A stretch of DNA of 30,150 bases from the NCBI GenBank assembly GCA_937951975.1, contig CALGAJ010000150.1, positions 1 through 30,150 of the forward strand, read 5' to 3'. Below the pieces are notes generated by a model. The model ran no database searches and had not been told where the DNA came from. It worked only from the letters and a program-made list of their open reading frames with translations. This document shows, piece after piece, positions 14,364 through 22,118 of the stretch (position 1 is its first letter; every line of letters begins with the position of its first letter). The position numbers and the translations under genes are program-made. The DNA is from an uncultured Desulfotignum sp. GTDB taxonomy: Bacteria; Desulfobacterota; Desulfobacteria; Desulfobacterales; Desulfobacteraceae.

Positions 14364-16127
14364 TCAAATCATTTTGTCGATCACATCTGACAGAGGTTCC
14401 GGCTTACTATAATAGTATCCCTGGGCATAATCAACACCCAGTTCTTTTAATTGGTCGACAATGGCCTTGTTTTCGGCAAATTCCGCCACCACTTCAATGT
14501 TCCGGATCTTTGCGGAATGTATCATTCCCTGCATATCGGTTTTCAGACATTGATCCGTTAGAATCTTTTTTACATAACTGCCGTCGATCTTGATGATGTC
14601 CATGGGAAGCCGGGAAAAACTCTGATAGTTGGAATAACCGATGCCAAAATCATCCAGTGCCGTCTTGCACCCCAGTTTTTTCAGACGTTTCACCAGATCC
14701 AATGCCACATCATTGTCTTTGATTTCAGCGGTTTCAGTGAATTCAAAACAAAACTTTCCAGGATCAATGCCGCTGTCCCTGATTGCTTTTTCAATAAACG
14801 CATAAGTGCCTTCCCGGGACACAGACAGGCCGGACAGATTGATGGAGCACAGGGACAAAGCGCCCACATGGGCGGGATATTGCCGCAGTACAGCCAGGGT
14901 GTGTTCAATCACGTATCTGTCCACGTCAACCGCCAGTCCCAGCACTTCGGCAGCGGGGATGAACAGTTCCGGAGATAAAATATTTCCCTTTGCATCCTGT
15001 ATTCTGGACAGCACTTCATAATGGGCCCGTTTCTTGTCAATGGCCTGTGCATTTGGACTGATGGGAACGATCTGCTGGGCAAAAAGGATAAGCCGAGGTT
15101 GTTGAAGCGCTTCCCGGATGTCGCGTTCCATTCCCAGATAGCCGGGACCTTCATCCAGCACGGTTTCAATTTTGTTCCGCCCTCTTTTTTTGGCCAGGCT
15201 GCATGCATGGGCCGCCAGAGAAGCGGCATTGTGCAGCTTGGTGTCCCGGGTGATCTGGGTCACTCCCAGACTGATGCTGGTGAAAAAAGGGGATTCTTCT
15301 GTCCGAAGGTTCAAGGTGGAGAACGATTCTTTCAAGCGCCTGGCCAGTGCCAAAGCACCTTTCACGGATGTGTCCGGAAGATACATGATAAACTGATCTC
15401 CCAGAAACCGGGCCGTAACGATGTCTTTGGGCCGGGTTCCTTTTTGCCGGATCTGATTGAGAAGCCAGGTGGCGATTCTTTTCAATGCCCGGTCACCGGA
15501 CATTTGTGACCCATAGGTAATGGTTCTGAAATAATCCACATCCAGAAATAACAAGGCGGCCTGGTATTTTTTTTTATCTGCAAGAGCTTTTTTCTTTGTT
15601 TCCTTGACAATTTTTTCAAACTGCTGCCATATCATCAATCCGGTCAGCGGATCATAGGTGGCCTGATTTTTCAATTTCTTCTGCAGATTGAATTGTCTGG
15701 AGTTGTCGGAAATAATGGCCAGAAATCCCATAAGATCATCGGAATCAGACCAGATTTCATTGATGGTCAAGGTAATGGGCAGGTTGCGCCCGGTTTTGTC
15801 CACCAGAGAGAACGGATGGTCATCATTTTTATGAAGGGGGTCGGTACTGGGAAACGTCCGCTGCACCCCGATCAGATTTGATCGGGTGGCCACTTCCATC
15901 TTCCGGTGGTTGACATAGTCCTGAAATTTTTTTTCATGAAGCTTTTGAAAATTTTTCTGAAGTATGACTTCAACCTTTCGGCCGATGAGATCCGTTTCCG
16001 TGTAACCTAAAACAGCGGTCACCCCCTTGTTTATCAGACGGATAATTCCTTGATGATCCACCACCAGAATGGCGTTGGTTTCGAGTTCACCGATGGCATT
16101 GAGAATATCTTCGATTTGAATCTGCAT
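14364..16127 (-). CDS. PAS-GGDEF(degenerate)-EAL protein, likely c-di-GMP phosphodiesterase
   Basis: This 587-residue cytoplasmic protein has no membrane segments. Residues 5-150 form a PAS domain (ETNAILVVDHQGIIRLINKG, then LIGRKVEVIL). A GGDEF-type domain covers about 155-320 (YDPLTGLMIW, LFLDVDYF), but the signature is LGDQF at 242-246, so diguanylate cyclase activity is probably lost. The EAL domain (about 340-580) keeps the residues needed for hydrolysis: Glu371 in EVL, Asn430 in INLSG, Glu462/Glu465 in FEFTE, Asp492-Asp493 in DDFG, Lys513, Glu549 and Gln569 in QGYYY. It should hydrolyse c-di-GMP under control of the PAS sensor. The start has AGGAT 7 bases upstream. A TTGATA/TGTCAT pair with 17-base spacing lies upstream on the minus strand. 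It heads a likely operon with marR and truA. Confidence 0.93.
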   Translation of the reverse strand: MQIQIEDILNAIGELETNAILVVDHQGIIRLINKGVTAVLGYTETDLIGRKVEVILQKNFQKLHEKKFQDYVNHRKMEVATRSNLIGVQRTFPSTDPLHKNDDHPFSLVDKTGRNLPITLTINEIWSDSDDLMGFLAIISDNSRQFNLQKKLKNQATYDPLTGLMIWQQFEKIVKETKKKALADKKKYQAALLFLDVDYFRTITYGSQMSGDRALKRIATWLLNQIRQKGTRPKDIVTARFLGDQFIMYLPDTSVKGALALARRLKESFSTLNLRTEESPFFTSISLGVTQITRDTKLHNAASLAAHACSLAKKRGRNKIETVLDEGPGYLGMERDIREALQQPRLILFAQQIVPISPNAQAIDKKRAHYEVLSRIQDAKGNILSPELFIPAAEVLGLAVDVDRYVIEHTLAVLRQYPAHVGALSLCSINLSGLSVSREGTYAFIEKAIRDSGIDPGKFCFEFTETAEIKDNDVALDLVKRLKKLGCKTALDDFGIGYSNYQSFSRLPMDIIKIDGSYVKKILTDQCLKTDMQGMIHSAKIRNIEVVAEFAENKAIVDQLKELGVDYAQGYYYSKPEPLSDVIDKMI

Positions 16128-16257
16128 GTAAAAATCCTACTGGGAACAATATTTTTTTTAGTCTTTTATGACAGGTTATCATGTAAAAAGTATCAACGAC
16201 TGAAGTCAGATATTTTTTGTAAGATGAATATCAGTGAAAATAATCCTTGTCAATGCA

Positions 16258-16286
16258 TTTACACCACCGGTCACCAGGGCTATAAT
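16258..16286 (+). promoter_or_regulatory. Predicted sigma-70 promoter for argJ
   Basis: TTTACA (16258-16263), a 17-base spacer and a perfect TATAAT (16281-16286) predict a start near 16293. The long open frame of argJ begins at 16234, upstream of this promoter, so the promoter supports the internal ATG at 16330. It lies in the 202-bp divergent gap 16128-16329. Confidence 0.65.
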
Positions 16287-16329
16287 CCTCTCATTTCAAA
16301 ATATGAACCAGCCAAAAAAGGTGGTTGAA

Positions 16330-17511
16330 ATGAAGGGATTTAAGTTTGCCGGCATCCATGCCGGAATCAAAAAAAACGGGATCAAGGATCTGGGATTGAT
16401 CCTTTGTGAAAAACCGGCAACTGCCGCCGCCGTGTTCACCAGAAACCAGGTCAGGGCTGCGCCGGTGATCTTAGGCCGGCAAATGATACAAAAAGGGGCC
16501 TGCCAGGCCGTGCTGGCGAATTCCGGCAATGCCAACTGCTTCACCGGCGCACAGGGCATTGAAGATGCCCGCCGCACCATCCGGATGGTGGCAGACACCT
16601 TCAAGATTCCCGAAGATCTGGTCATGGTATCTTCCACCGGGGTGATCGGGGCTCCGCTGCCCATGGAAAAATTTGAAACCGGAATACCGCAGCTGAAAAC
16701 ACAGATTCACACCGGGACCCTCACGGATTTTGCCACCGCGATTCTCACCACGGACCTTACCATTAAAACCGTTGAGATGACGGCGGATATTGAAACAGCC
16801 GGCGGCCCACAGACCATTGCCATGACAGGCGTGGCCAAGGGATCGGGCATGATCAGACCGGATATGGCCACCATGCTGGCCTATGTGCTCACCGATGCCC
16901 ATATCAGCGCATCAGAACTGAATCAGGCATTGACATCCGCCTGTGATAAAACCTTTAACCGCATCACCGTGGACGGAGACACTTCCACCAACGATACCCT
17001 GCTGTGCCTGGCCGGGGGAACGGGCAATGCCCATATCAGAGACGATGCCTCCCGGGCCGTGTTTCAGAGCCTGCTGGAAAAGGTCTGCCTGGATCTGGCC
17101 ACCCGGATTGTCAGAGACGGGGAGGGGGCCACCAAACTGGTACAGATCACAGTCAAAGGCGCTGCCACAAAGCAGGATGCGTTCAAGGCGGCAGAAGCCA
17201 TTGCCCATTCCAACCTGGTCAAGACCGCGGTTTATGGGGAAGATCCCAACTGGGGAAGAATCACGGCGGCAGCCGGCCGGTCCGGGGCCAGCGTAGACCC
17301 GGACCGGATGGATCTGTTTTTTGATACCGTGGCCCTGGTCATTCAGGGCAAATGGCAGGGAAAAACAGCGGAAAAACAAGCCGCAGAAATCATGAAAGCA
17401 TCCGAGATTTCCATGACCCTGGATCTGAATCTGGGAACCCACACCGATCAATTTCTGTTCTGTGATTTCAGTGAGAATTATGTCAAAATCAATGCCGACT
17501 ACCGGTCCTGA
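16330..17511 (+). CDS. argJ: Bifunctional glutamate N-acetyltransferase/amino-acid acetyltransferase
   Basis: This 393-residue enzyme transfers acetyl from N-acetylornithine to glutamate, and in bifunctional forms also makes N-acetylglutamate from acetyl-CoA, in arginine synthesis. The sequence starts KGFKFAGIHAGIKKNG and holds ANSGNANCFTG, STGVIGAPLP, and the self-cleavage site KGSGMIRPDMATMLAY, where Thr181 after Ala180 becomes the nucleophile of the beta chain. The DGDTSTNDT and GEDPNWGRI boxes are present. The frame is open from 16234, but the ATG at 16330 has GGTGG 5 bases upstream and lies after a strong promoter. An ATG at 16303 is the alternative. The next gene starts inside its last codons. 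Confidence 0.96.
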   Translation: MKGFKFAGIHAGIKKNGIKDLGLILCEKPATAAAVFTRNQVRAAPVILGRQMIQKGACQAVLANSGNANCFTGAQGIEDARRTIRMVADTFKIPEDLVMVSSTGVIGAPLPMEKFETGIPQLKTQIHTGTLTDFATAILTTDLTIKTVEMTADIETAGGPQTIAMTGVAKGSGMIRPDMATMLAYVLTDAHISASELNQALTSACDKTFNRITVDGDTSTNDTLLCLAGGTGNAHIRDDASRAVFQSLLEKVCLDLATRIVRDGEGATKLVQITVKGAATKQDAFKAAEAIAHSNLVKTAVYGEDPNWGRITAAAGRSGASVDPDRMDLFFDTVALVIQGKWQGKTAEKQAAEIMKASEISMTLDLNLGTHTDQFLFCDFSENYVKINADYRS

Positions 17512-18223
17512 ACCTGAAAACCCGCCCATGCGGCTGCAGAAATTTCTGGCCCGAGCCGGGGTGTGTTCCCGGCGGGCGGCCGAAGACTTGATTGCCAAGG
17601 GCCGCATCCGGGTCAACGGAAACCGGGTCACCACCTTGGGCACCAAGATCGTTCCCGGATCAGATAGGGTTCAGTTTGACAACACCCGGGTCTGTTTGCC
17701 CGAAAAAAAAGCGTTCGTCTATATCGCCGTCAACAAACCCGTGGGCGTGGTCACCTCCTGCGCCAGAAAACATGGGGACAAAATCATTCTGGATCTGGTG
17801 CCCCTGCCGGACCGGATTTTTCCGGTGGGCCGTCTGGACAAGGATTCCCAGGGACTGGTACTGCTCACCAATGACGGGGATCTGCACAACAAACTGTCCC
17901 ATCCGTCCCATAATCATGAAAAAGAATACAGGGTGACCACGGTCCATCCGGTTAAAGATACGGATCTTTCGGCCATGGCCCAGGGCATGATCATTCAGGG
18001 GAAAAAAACTCGAAAAGCCCGTGTTAAAAGAATTTCCGACACTCAGTTCCTCCTGGTGCTCAAACAGGGCTTGAACCGGCAGATCCGGAAAATGGTGGGC
18101 AAAACCGGAAACCGGGTCGCCGTGCTGGAGCGGGTCCGCATGGCCAATGTGGTCCTGGGAAATCTGTCCCCCGGGGCCTGGCGGCATTTGACCCCGGAAG
18201 AAGTCAAGGGGCTAACCCAGTGA
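17480..18223 (+). CDS. RsuA/RluB-family rRNA pseudouridine synthase
   Basis: This 247-residue protein has an N-terminal S4 RNA-binding domain (RLQKFLARAGVCSRRAAEDLIAKGRIRVNG) and a pseudouridine synthase domain. The domain has VNKPVGVVTS, the catalytic segment GRLDKDSQGLVLLTNDG and LNRQIRKMVGKTGNRVAVLERVRM. These are marks of the RsuA/RluB/RluE/RluF group; RluB (23S rRNA) is the likeliest, but the exact target cannot be read. The start could be ATG 17480 (GTGAGA just upstream), 17492 or 17528, the last directly before the S4 domain. It overlaps the end of argJ and should be co-transcribed with it. Its 3' end overlaps the convergent trpS by 12 bases. Confidence 0.9.
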   Translation: MSKSMPTTGPEPENPPMRLQKFLARAGVCSRRAAEDLIAKGRIRVNGNRVTTLGTKIVPGSDRVQFDNTRVCLPEKKAFVYIAVNKPVGVVTSCARKHGDKIILDLVPLPDRIFPVGRLDKDSQGLVLLTNDGDLHNKLSHPSHNHEKEYRVTTVHPVKDTDLSAMAQGMIIQGKKTRKARVKRISDTQFLLVLKQGLNRQIRKMVGKTGNRVAVLERVRMANVVLGNLSPGAWRHLTPEEVKGLTQ

Positions 18224-19222
18224 CCGGATCCCGATGGCGGACCGGATCTTTTGGAGAAACGGCACGGAAAAGGCCCGGGCTTTTTCCGCGCCTTTGACCA
18301 GAATGGCTTCAATATCTTCAGGATTTTTGATCAATTCATTGTACCGATACCGGGGTTCGGCCAAAAGGGCGTTGATGTACTCGAACAGTTCCTGTTTCAT
18401 GACTCCCCAGGCAATCCCCTCCCGGTACCGGTCCGCCATGGCACGGGTTTCTTCTTGGGTGGCAAAGGCCCGATAAATGGAAAACAAAGTACAGGTATCC
18501 GGATCCTTGGGCTCATCCGGTCCCAGGGAGTTGGTCTGGATCTTCATGATCATTTTGCGCAATCTTTTTTCCGTGTCAAACAGCGGGATAAAATTGTTGT
18601 AACTCTTGCTCATTTTCCGGCCGTCCAGACCGGACAGCACGGCGGTATTGTCATCTACCACCACCTCGGGCAGAACAAACAGGTTCTCGTACACATGATT
18701 GAACCGGGCGGCAATGTCCCGGGTCATCTCCAGATGCTGAATCTGGTCTTTTCCCACCGGCACTTTACCGGCATTGAACATCAGAATGTCGGCCGCCATG
18801 AGAATCGGATATGAAAACAGTCCCATGGTGATGGCCTGGTCCGGGTCTTTGTTGCCGTCGGTTTCATTTTCCTGAACTTTTGCCTTGTAGGCATGGGCCC
18901 GGTTCATGAGCCCTTTGCCGGTAAGACACGTGAGTATCCAGGTCAGCTCCGGGATTTCAGGAATATCCGACTGGCGGTAGAACACGCAGTTGTCATGATC
19001 CAGGCCCAGGGCAATCCAGGCGGCGGCGATCTCCAAAGTGGACTGCCGCCTTTTTTCAGGATCATGATTCTTGATCAATGAGTGGTAGTCTGCCAGAAAA
19101 TAATACGACGTCAGGTCCTTGTTTTTGCTGGTGGCCACGGCCGGGCGGATGGCTCCCACAAAATTACCCAGGTGCGGGGTGCCGCTGGTGGTGATACCGG
19201 TCAAAAAATCTGCATTTTTCAT
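18212..19222 (-). CDS. trpS: Tryptophanyl-tRNA synthetase
   Basis: This 336-residue class I synthetase charges tRNA-Trp. The HIGH-type signature is SGTPHLGNF (residues 13-21), and the KMSKS loop is GRKMSKSYN (about 200). The tryptophan-pocket region has DYHSL, and YPILMAADILMFNAGKVPVGKDQIQHLEMTRDIA is typical for TrpRS. Length is normal for bacteria. It lies 72 bases downstream of the nucleotidyltransferase gene on the same strand. In the gap, TTGATA and TTGAAT with 17-base spacing could be its own promoter. Two genes of tRNA use thus sit side by side. Confidence 0.97.
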   Translation of the reverse strand: MKNADFLTGITTSGTPHLGNFVGAIRPAVATSKNKDLTSYYFLADYHSLIKNHDPEKRRQSTLEIAAAWIALGLDHDNCVFYRQSDIPEIPELTWILTCLTGKGLMNRAHAYKAKVQENETDGNKDPDQAITMGLFSYPILMAADILMFNAGKVPVGKDQIQHLEMTRDIAARFNHVYENLFVLPEVVVDDNTAVLSGLDGRKMSKSYNNFIPLFDTEKRLRKMIMKIQTNSLGPDEPKDPDTCTLFSIYRAFATQEETRAMADRYREGIAWGVMKQELFEYINALLAEPRYRYNELIKNPEDIEAILVKGAEKARAFSVPFLQKIRSAIGIRSLG

Positions 19223-19294
19223 TCAGATATCTTTCATCATCAAAAATTCACATAAAAAACGTGATTCAACCACAAAGTGCCGGTTTTATCAATA

Positions 19295-21967
19295 TCAAAT
19301 CAGTTTGTTTTCCCGGGCATATTCCGTGGCAAAGGCCATCTCTTTTTCCCGGGTGTCCAGATGACCTTCCAGCTTGGCATTGCGCACTTCATTTAAAATC
19401 TTTGTAAAGGCCGGCCCGGGCTTAACCCCGATCCGGATCAGGTCTTTGCCCCGGATTTTGGGTGTCACATGCCGAAACTCCGTGTAAAATCTGGAGATAT
19501 CCTTGCGAACCGCCTCATTTTTTGTCAATACCATCATATAAAGGACAAACACGGTATTGAAATTAATCAATGCCCAGTAAAGCTTCTGCCGGGAAACCGG
19601 GTGGTTGGACTCGATGAAGCCCAGCCGGTTTTCCGCCTTGTACCGTGTTTCCAGCAGCATCTGCCGTTCTCCTGCAGGAATCATCAGCCGGTCACAGATC
19701 TGTTCACTGACCTTGAAAGTGCATCGGTTGAGCAGTACCATGAAATACACGGCCCATCTGGGGTAGGTTTCTTCCACATACAGCAGATCATGCCAGGCCA
19801 GGGTTTTGTTGGCGGATTCCAGCATCTGATAGGTGGCAGCAGAAATTTCCAGCCGGGGATGAATCACTTTTTCAAGTCCGTAATCGGTCATGCTGCGAAT
19901 GGCGGGAATGGGATCTTCTTCACTTAAAATCTGCTTGAGCTCCGAAAGGACCCGGAGGCCGCTCAAATTTTTGAAACAATCCACTTTAATGGCATTGCGG
20001 ATCAGGTTGGCGGTCACTTTACCGATGTCGAATCCGAACCGGTTGGCAAACTTGATGGCCCGGAATATGCGGGTGGGATCCTCCACAAAACTTAAATTGT
20101 GAATGGTTCGGATGGTTTTGTCTTTCAGGTCCCGCGTGGCCCCGAAATAATCGATCAGTGTACCGAAGGTCTTTGCATTCAGGCTCAAAGCCAGGGTGTT
20201 GATGGTGAAATCTCTGCGGGCCAGATCCCGTTTGATGGAGCTTTTTTCCACAATGGGCAGGGCTGCGGGGAAATCATAATATTCCAGCCGGGCCGATGCC
20301 ACATCCACTTTAATCTTTTGGGAAACAATGACCACGGCGGTACCGAATTTTTTATGCGTGTTCACCCGGCAGTTCAGTTTTTCAGCCACATATCTGGCAA
20401 ACGCGATGCCGTCGCCTTCCACCACGATGTCGATGTCATCCACGGTTCGCTGCAAAAGCAGGTCACGGACAAACCCGCCCACCACATACAGGTTGAGTCC
20501 CAGCTCGTCACCGGCCGCGCCGATGGATTTCAGCAGTTTCATGGTCGAATCGTCCAGGCGCTGGTCCATGATATTATGAATCCGGCGTTTCCGGGCGTTC
20601 TGTTTCTTAAAAACCAGCTGATCCGTGTGTTTGACCGCCTTGTCATGCTGAACCAGAAAATTGAGCAGGTCCGTGCGGGTGATAACGCCTTTGATTTCTT
20701 CATGATCGATCACCGGTATAATCCGCTGTTTTTTTTCAATGATCTGATATTCGATTTCAGACATATTGGCATCCGGTGAAATAAAGGTGGCTTCCGAATT
20801 CATGTACTCTTCCACCGGCCGGGCCTTGAGCTGATGAAACAGGACTTTCTCCACCACCTGGCGGGTAATGTACCCCTCGTAGGAACCGGTTTCAGGATCC
20901 ACCACCAGCAGCGTATTGATATTATACCGGGTCATGATGTTGCCGGCCTGTTCACAGGAGTCGCCCGGCGCAATGGTAATCGCCGGAGAAGACATCAGGG
21001 AGCGCGCCACCTGGATCTGCCGGGTTTCTTTTTTCAATTGATCAATGAGCAGATGCTCCACCTGTGCCAGTGTATGATTCTCGATTTTGGCGGATGCGGC
21101 ATAGGCATGGCCCCCGCCGCCGAACATGGACAGTATCCGGCCCACATCCACTTCAGGGATCCGGTTTCTGGCAATGATATGCACTTTATTGCCCATGAGT
21201 ACCACGGCAAAATACAGTTCCAGATTTTCCATGCGCATCACCTTCTGGACAATGGATGCCAGATCCGTGATATAGGCAGGAGACGAGATGGTGGAAATAT
21301 GCACATCCAGCCCGTTGATCTGATGCCGGGTCATTTCATTGAGCAGGTCATTGAGCCAGGAGATCTGCTCCGCTTTGATTTCCCTGACCACCAGGCTGAC
21401 GATGGTATTGAGGCTGGCTCCGCAGCCCAGGAGAAATCCGGCCTGAATGAAATCCGCGGGTGTGGTGGAAGCGTAAGTGAAGACCCCGGTATCTTCATAA
21501 ATGCCCAACGCCATGACCGTGGCCTCTTCCGGGGTGACGGGAATATTTTTTTTCTGAAGGATTTCGCACAAAATGGTGGTGGTGGCACCATAGGATTTGA
21601 AAATTTCCATGGCCGGCGTGACATCATCGGGTCCGGGCGGATGGTGGTCATACACATGAATGGCCACATCCTTTTTTTTCAGCAGTTCTTTCACGCCGGT
21701 CAGCCGGTTTTTCTGGCGGGTATCCACCAGCACCAGCGTTGTGGTCTCTGAAAAATCAATAAAGGCCGGGTCTGCCATATTGAACAGATATCCCATGGAA
21801 TGGATGAAAAAATCCCGCAGCGTTTTTTCCTGGGATCCGGGAAAGATGATCCGGGCGTCCGGATAGAGCTTCTGGGCCGCGAGCATGGCGGCGATGGCAT
21901 CGTAATCCGCATTCACATGACTGGTGATAATGGTTTTTGCGGTATGGCCTTTTTTTTTGAGAACCAC
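19295..21967 (-). CDS. DHH-CBS-tRNA nucleotidyltransferase/poly(A) polymerase fusion
   Basis: This 890-residue protein fuses three parts. Residues 1-310 are a DHH phosphoesterase (SHVNADYDAIAAM, VLVDTRQ, YDHHPPG with DHH at 107-109) with a DHHA1 end (FGGGGHAYAASA near 282). Residues about 322-445 are two CBS domains. From about 480 there is a class II nucleotidyltransferase head (VVGGFVRDLLLQRTVDDIDIVVEG, catalytic Asp511/Asp513; RRDFTINTLAL) and an RNA-binding tail (EDPTRIFRAIKFANRFGFDI). Such long proteins occur in deltaproteobacteria and Aquifex, where the related enzyme adds the terminal A to tRNA after a separate CC-adding enzyme. The A-adding role here is inference; full CCA addition or poly(A) synthesis are alternatives. 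It starts with GTG at 21967, 7 bases after a CAGGAG SD. Confidence 0.92.
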   Translation of the reverse strand: MVLKKKGHTAKTIITSHVNADYDAIAAMLAAQKLYPDARIIFPGSQEKTLRDFFIHSMGYLFNMADPAFIDFSETTTLVLVDTRQKNRLTGVKELLKKKDVAIHVYDHHPPGPDDVTPAMEIFKSYGATTTILCEILQKKNIPVTPEEATVMALGIYEDTGVFTYASTTPADFIQAGFLLGCGASLNTIVSLVVREIKAEQISWLNDLLNEMTRHQINGLDVHISTISSPAYITDLASIVQKVMRMENLELYFAVVLMGNKVHIIARNRIPEVDVGRILSMFGGGGHAYAASAKIENHTLAQVEHLLIDQLKKETRQIQVARSLMSSPAITIAPGDSCEQAGNIMTRYNINTLLVVDPETGSYEGYITRQVVEKVLFHQLKARPVEEYMNSEATFISPDANMSEIEYQIIEKKQRIIPVIDHEEIKGVITRTDLLNFLVQHDKAVKHTDQLVFKKQNARKRRIHNIMDQRLDDSTMKLLKSIGAAGDELGLNLYVVGGFVRDLLLQRTVDDIDIVVEGDGIAFARYVAEKLNCRVNTHKKFGTAVVIVSQKIKVDVASARLEYYDFPAALPIVEKSSIKRDLARRDFTINTLALSLNAKTFGTLIDYFGATRDLKDKTIRTIHNLSFVEDPTRIFRAIKFANRFGFDIGKVTANLIRNAIKVDCFKNLSGLRVLSELKQILSEEDPIPAIRSMTDYGLEKVIHPRLEISAATYQMLESANKTLAWHDLLYVEETYPRWAVYFMVLLNRCTFKVSEQICDRLMIPAGERQMLLETRYKAENRLGFIESNHPVSRQKLYWALINFNTVFVLYMMVLTKNEAVRKDISRFYTEFRHVTPKIRGKDLIRIGVKPGPAFTKILNEVRNAKLEGHLDTREKEMAFATEYARENKLI

Positions 21968-21980
21968 GTCACAACTCCTG

Positions 21981-22009
21981 TTGAGATTGAATATCGGATG
22001 TTATATAGA
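21981..22009 (+). promoter_or_regulatory. Predicted sigma-70-type promoter for pilC
   Basis: TTGAGA (21981-21986), a 17-base spacer and TATAGA (22004-22009) face pilC at 22119, leaving a leader of about 100 nt that holds a GC-rich hairpin. Its -10 box shares bases with the -10 box of the opposite promoter. Confidence 0.45.
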
Positions 22010-22030
22010 CTATCTGTGTGTAATTTACAA
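22002..22030 (-). promoter_or_regulatory. Predicted sigma-70-type promoter for the nucleotidyltransferase gene
   Basis: On the minus strand TTGTAA (22030-22025), a 17-base spacer and TATATA (22007-22002) face the gene starting at 21967. The -10 boxes of this promoter and the pilC promoter overlap at 22004-22007, so the two cannot be used at once. Confidence 0.45.
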
Positions 22031-22062
22031 TGATACGGCCCCCGGTTGAACCACATCATGCA

Positions 22063-22087
22063 GCCGGGCCGGCGATTCGGCCCCGGC
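22063..22087 (+). other. GC-rich hairpin in the pilC leader
   Basis: GCCGGGCCG (22063-22071) pairs with CGGCCCCGGC (22078-22087) over 9 bp with one bulged C and the loop GCGATT. No T-run follows, so it is not a normal terminator. The 5' arm could instead pair with GGCCC at 22037-22041, giving a competing fold. It was seen by eye only. Confidence 0.5.
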
Positions 22088-22118
22088 CTGCAAAACAACC
22101 CTGATCAAAGGAAACGTT

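Noticed and set aside
20834..21751. 305-residue plus-strand open frame
   Set aside because: Antisense to the DHH-CBS-nucleotidyltransferase gene; His-rich composition and no domain.
22063..22087. Rho-independent terminator before pilC
   Set aside because: The hairpin is strong, but no T-run follows it, and the only upstream transcript on this strand would be the pilC leader itself.
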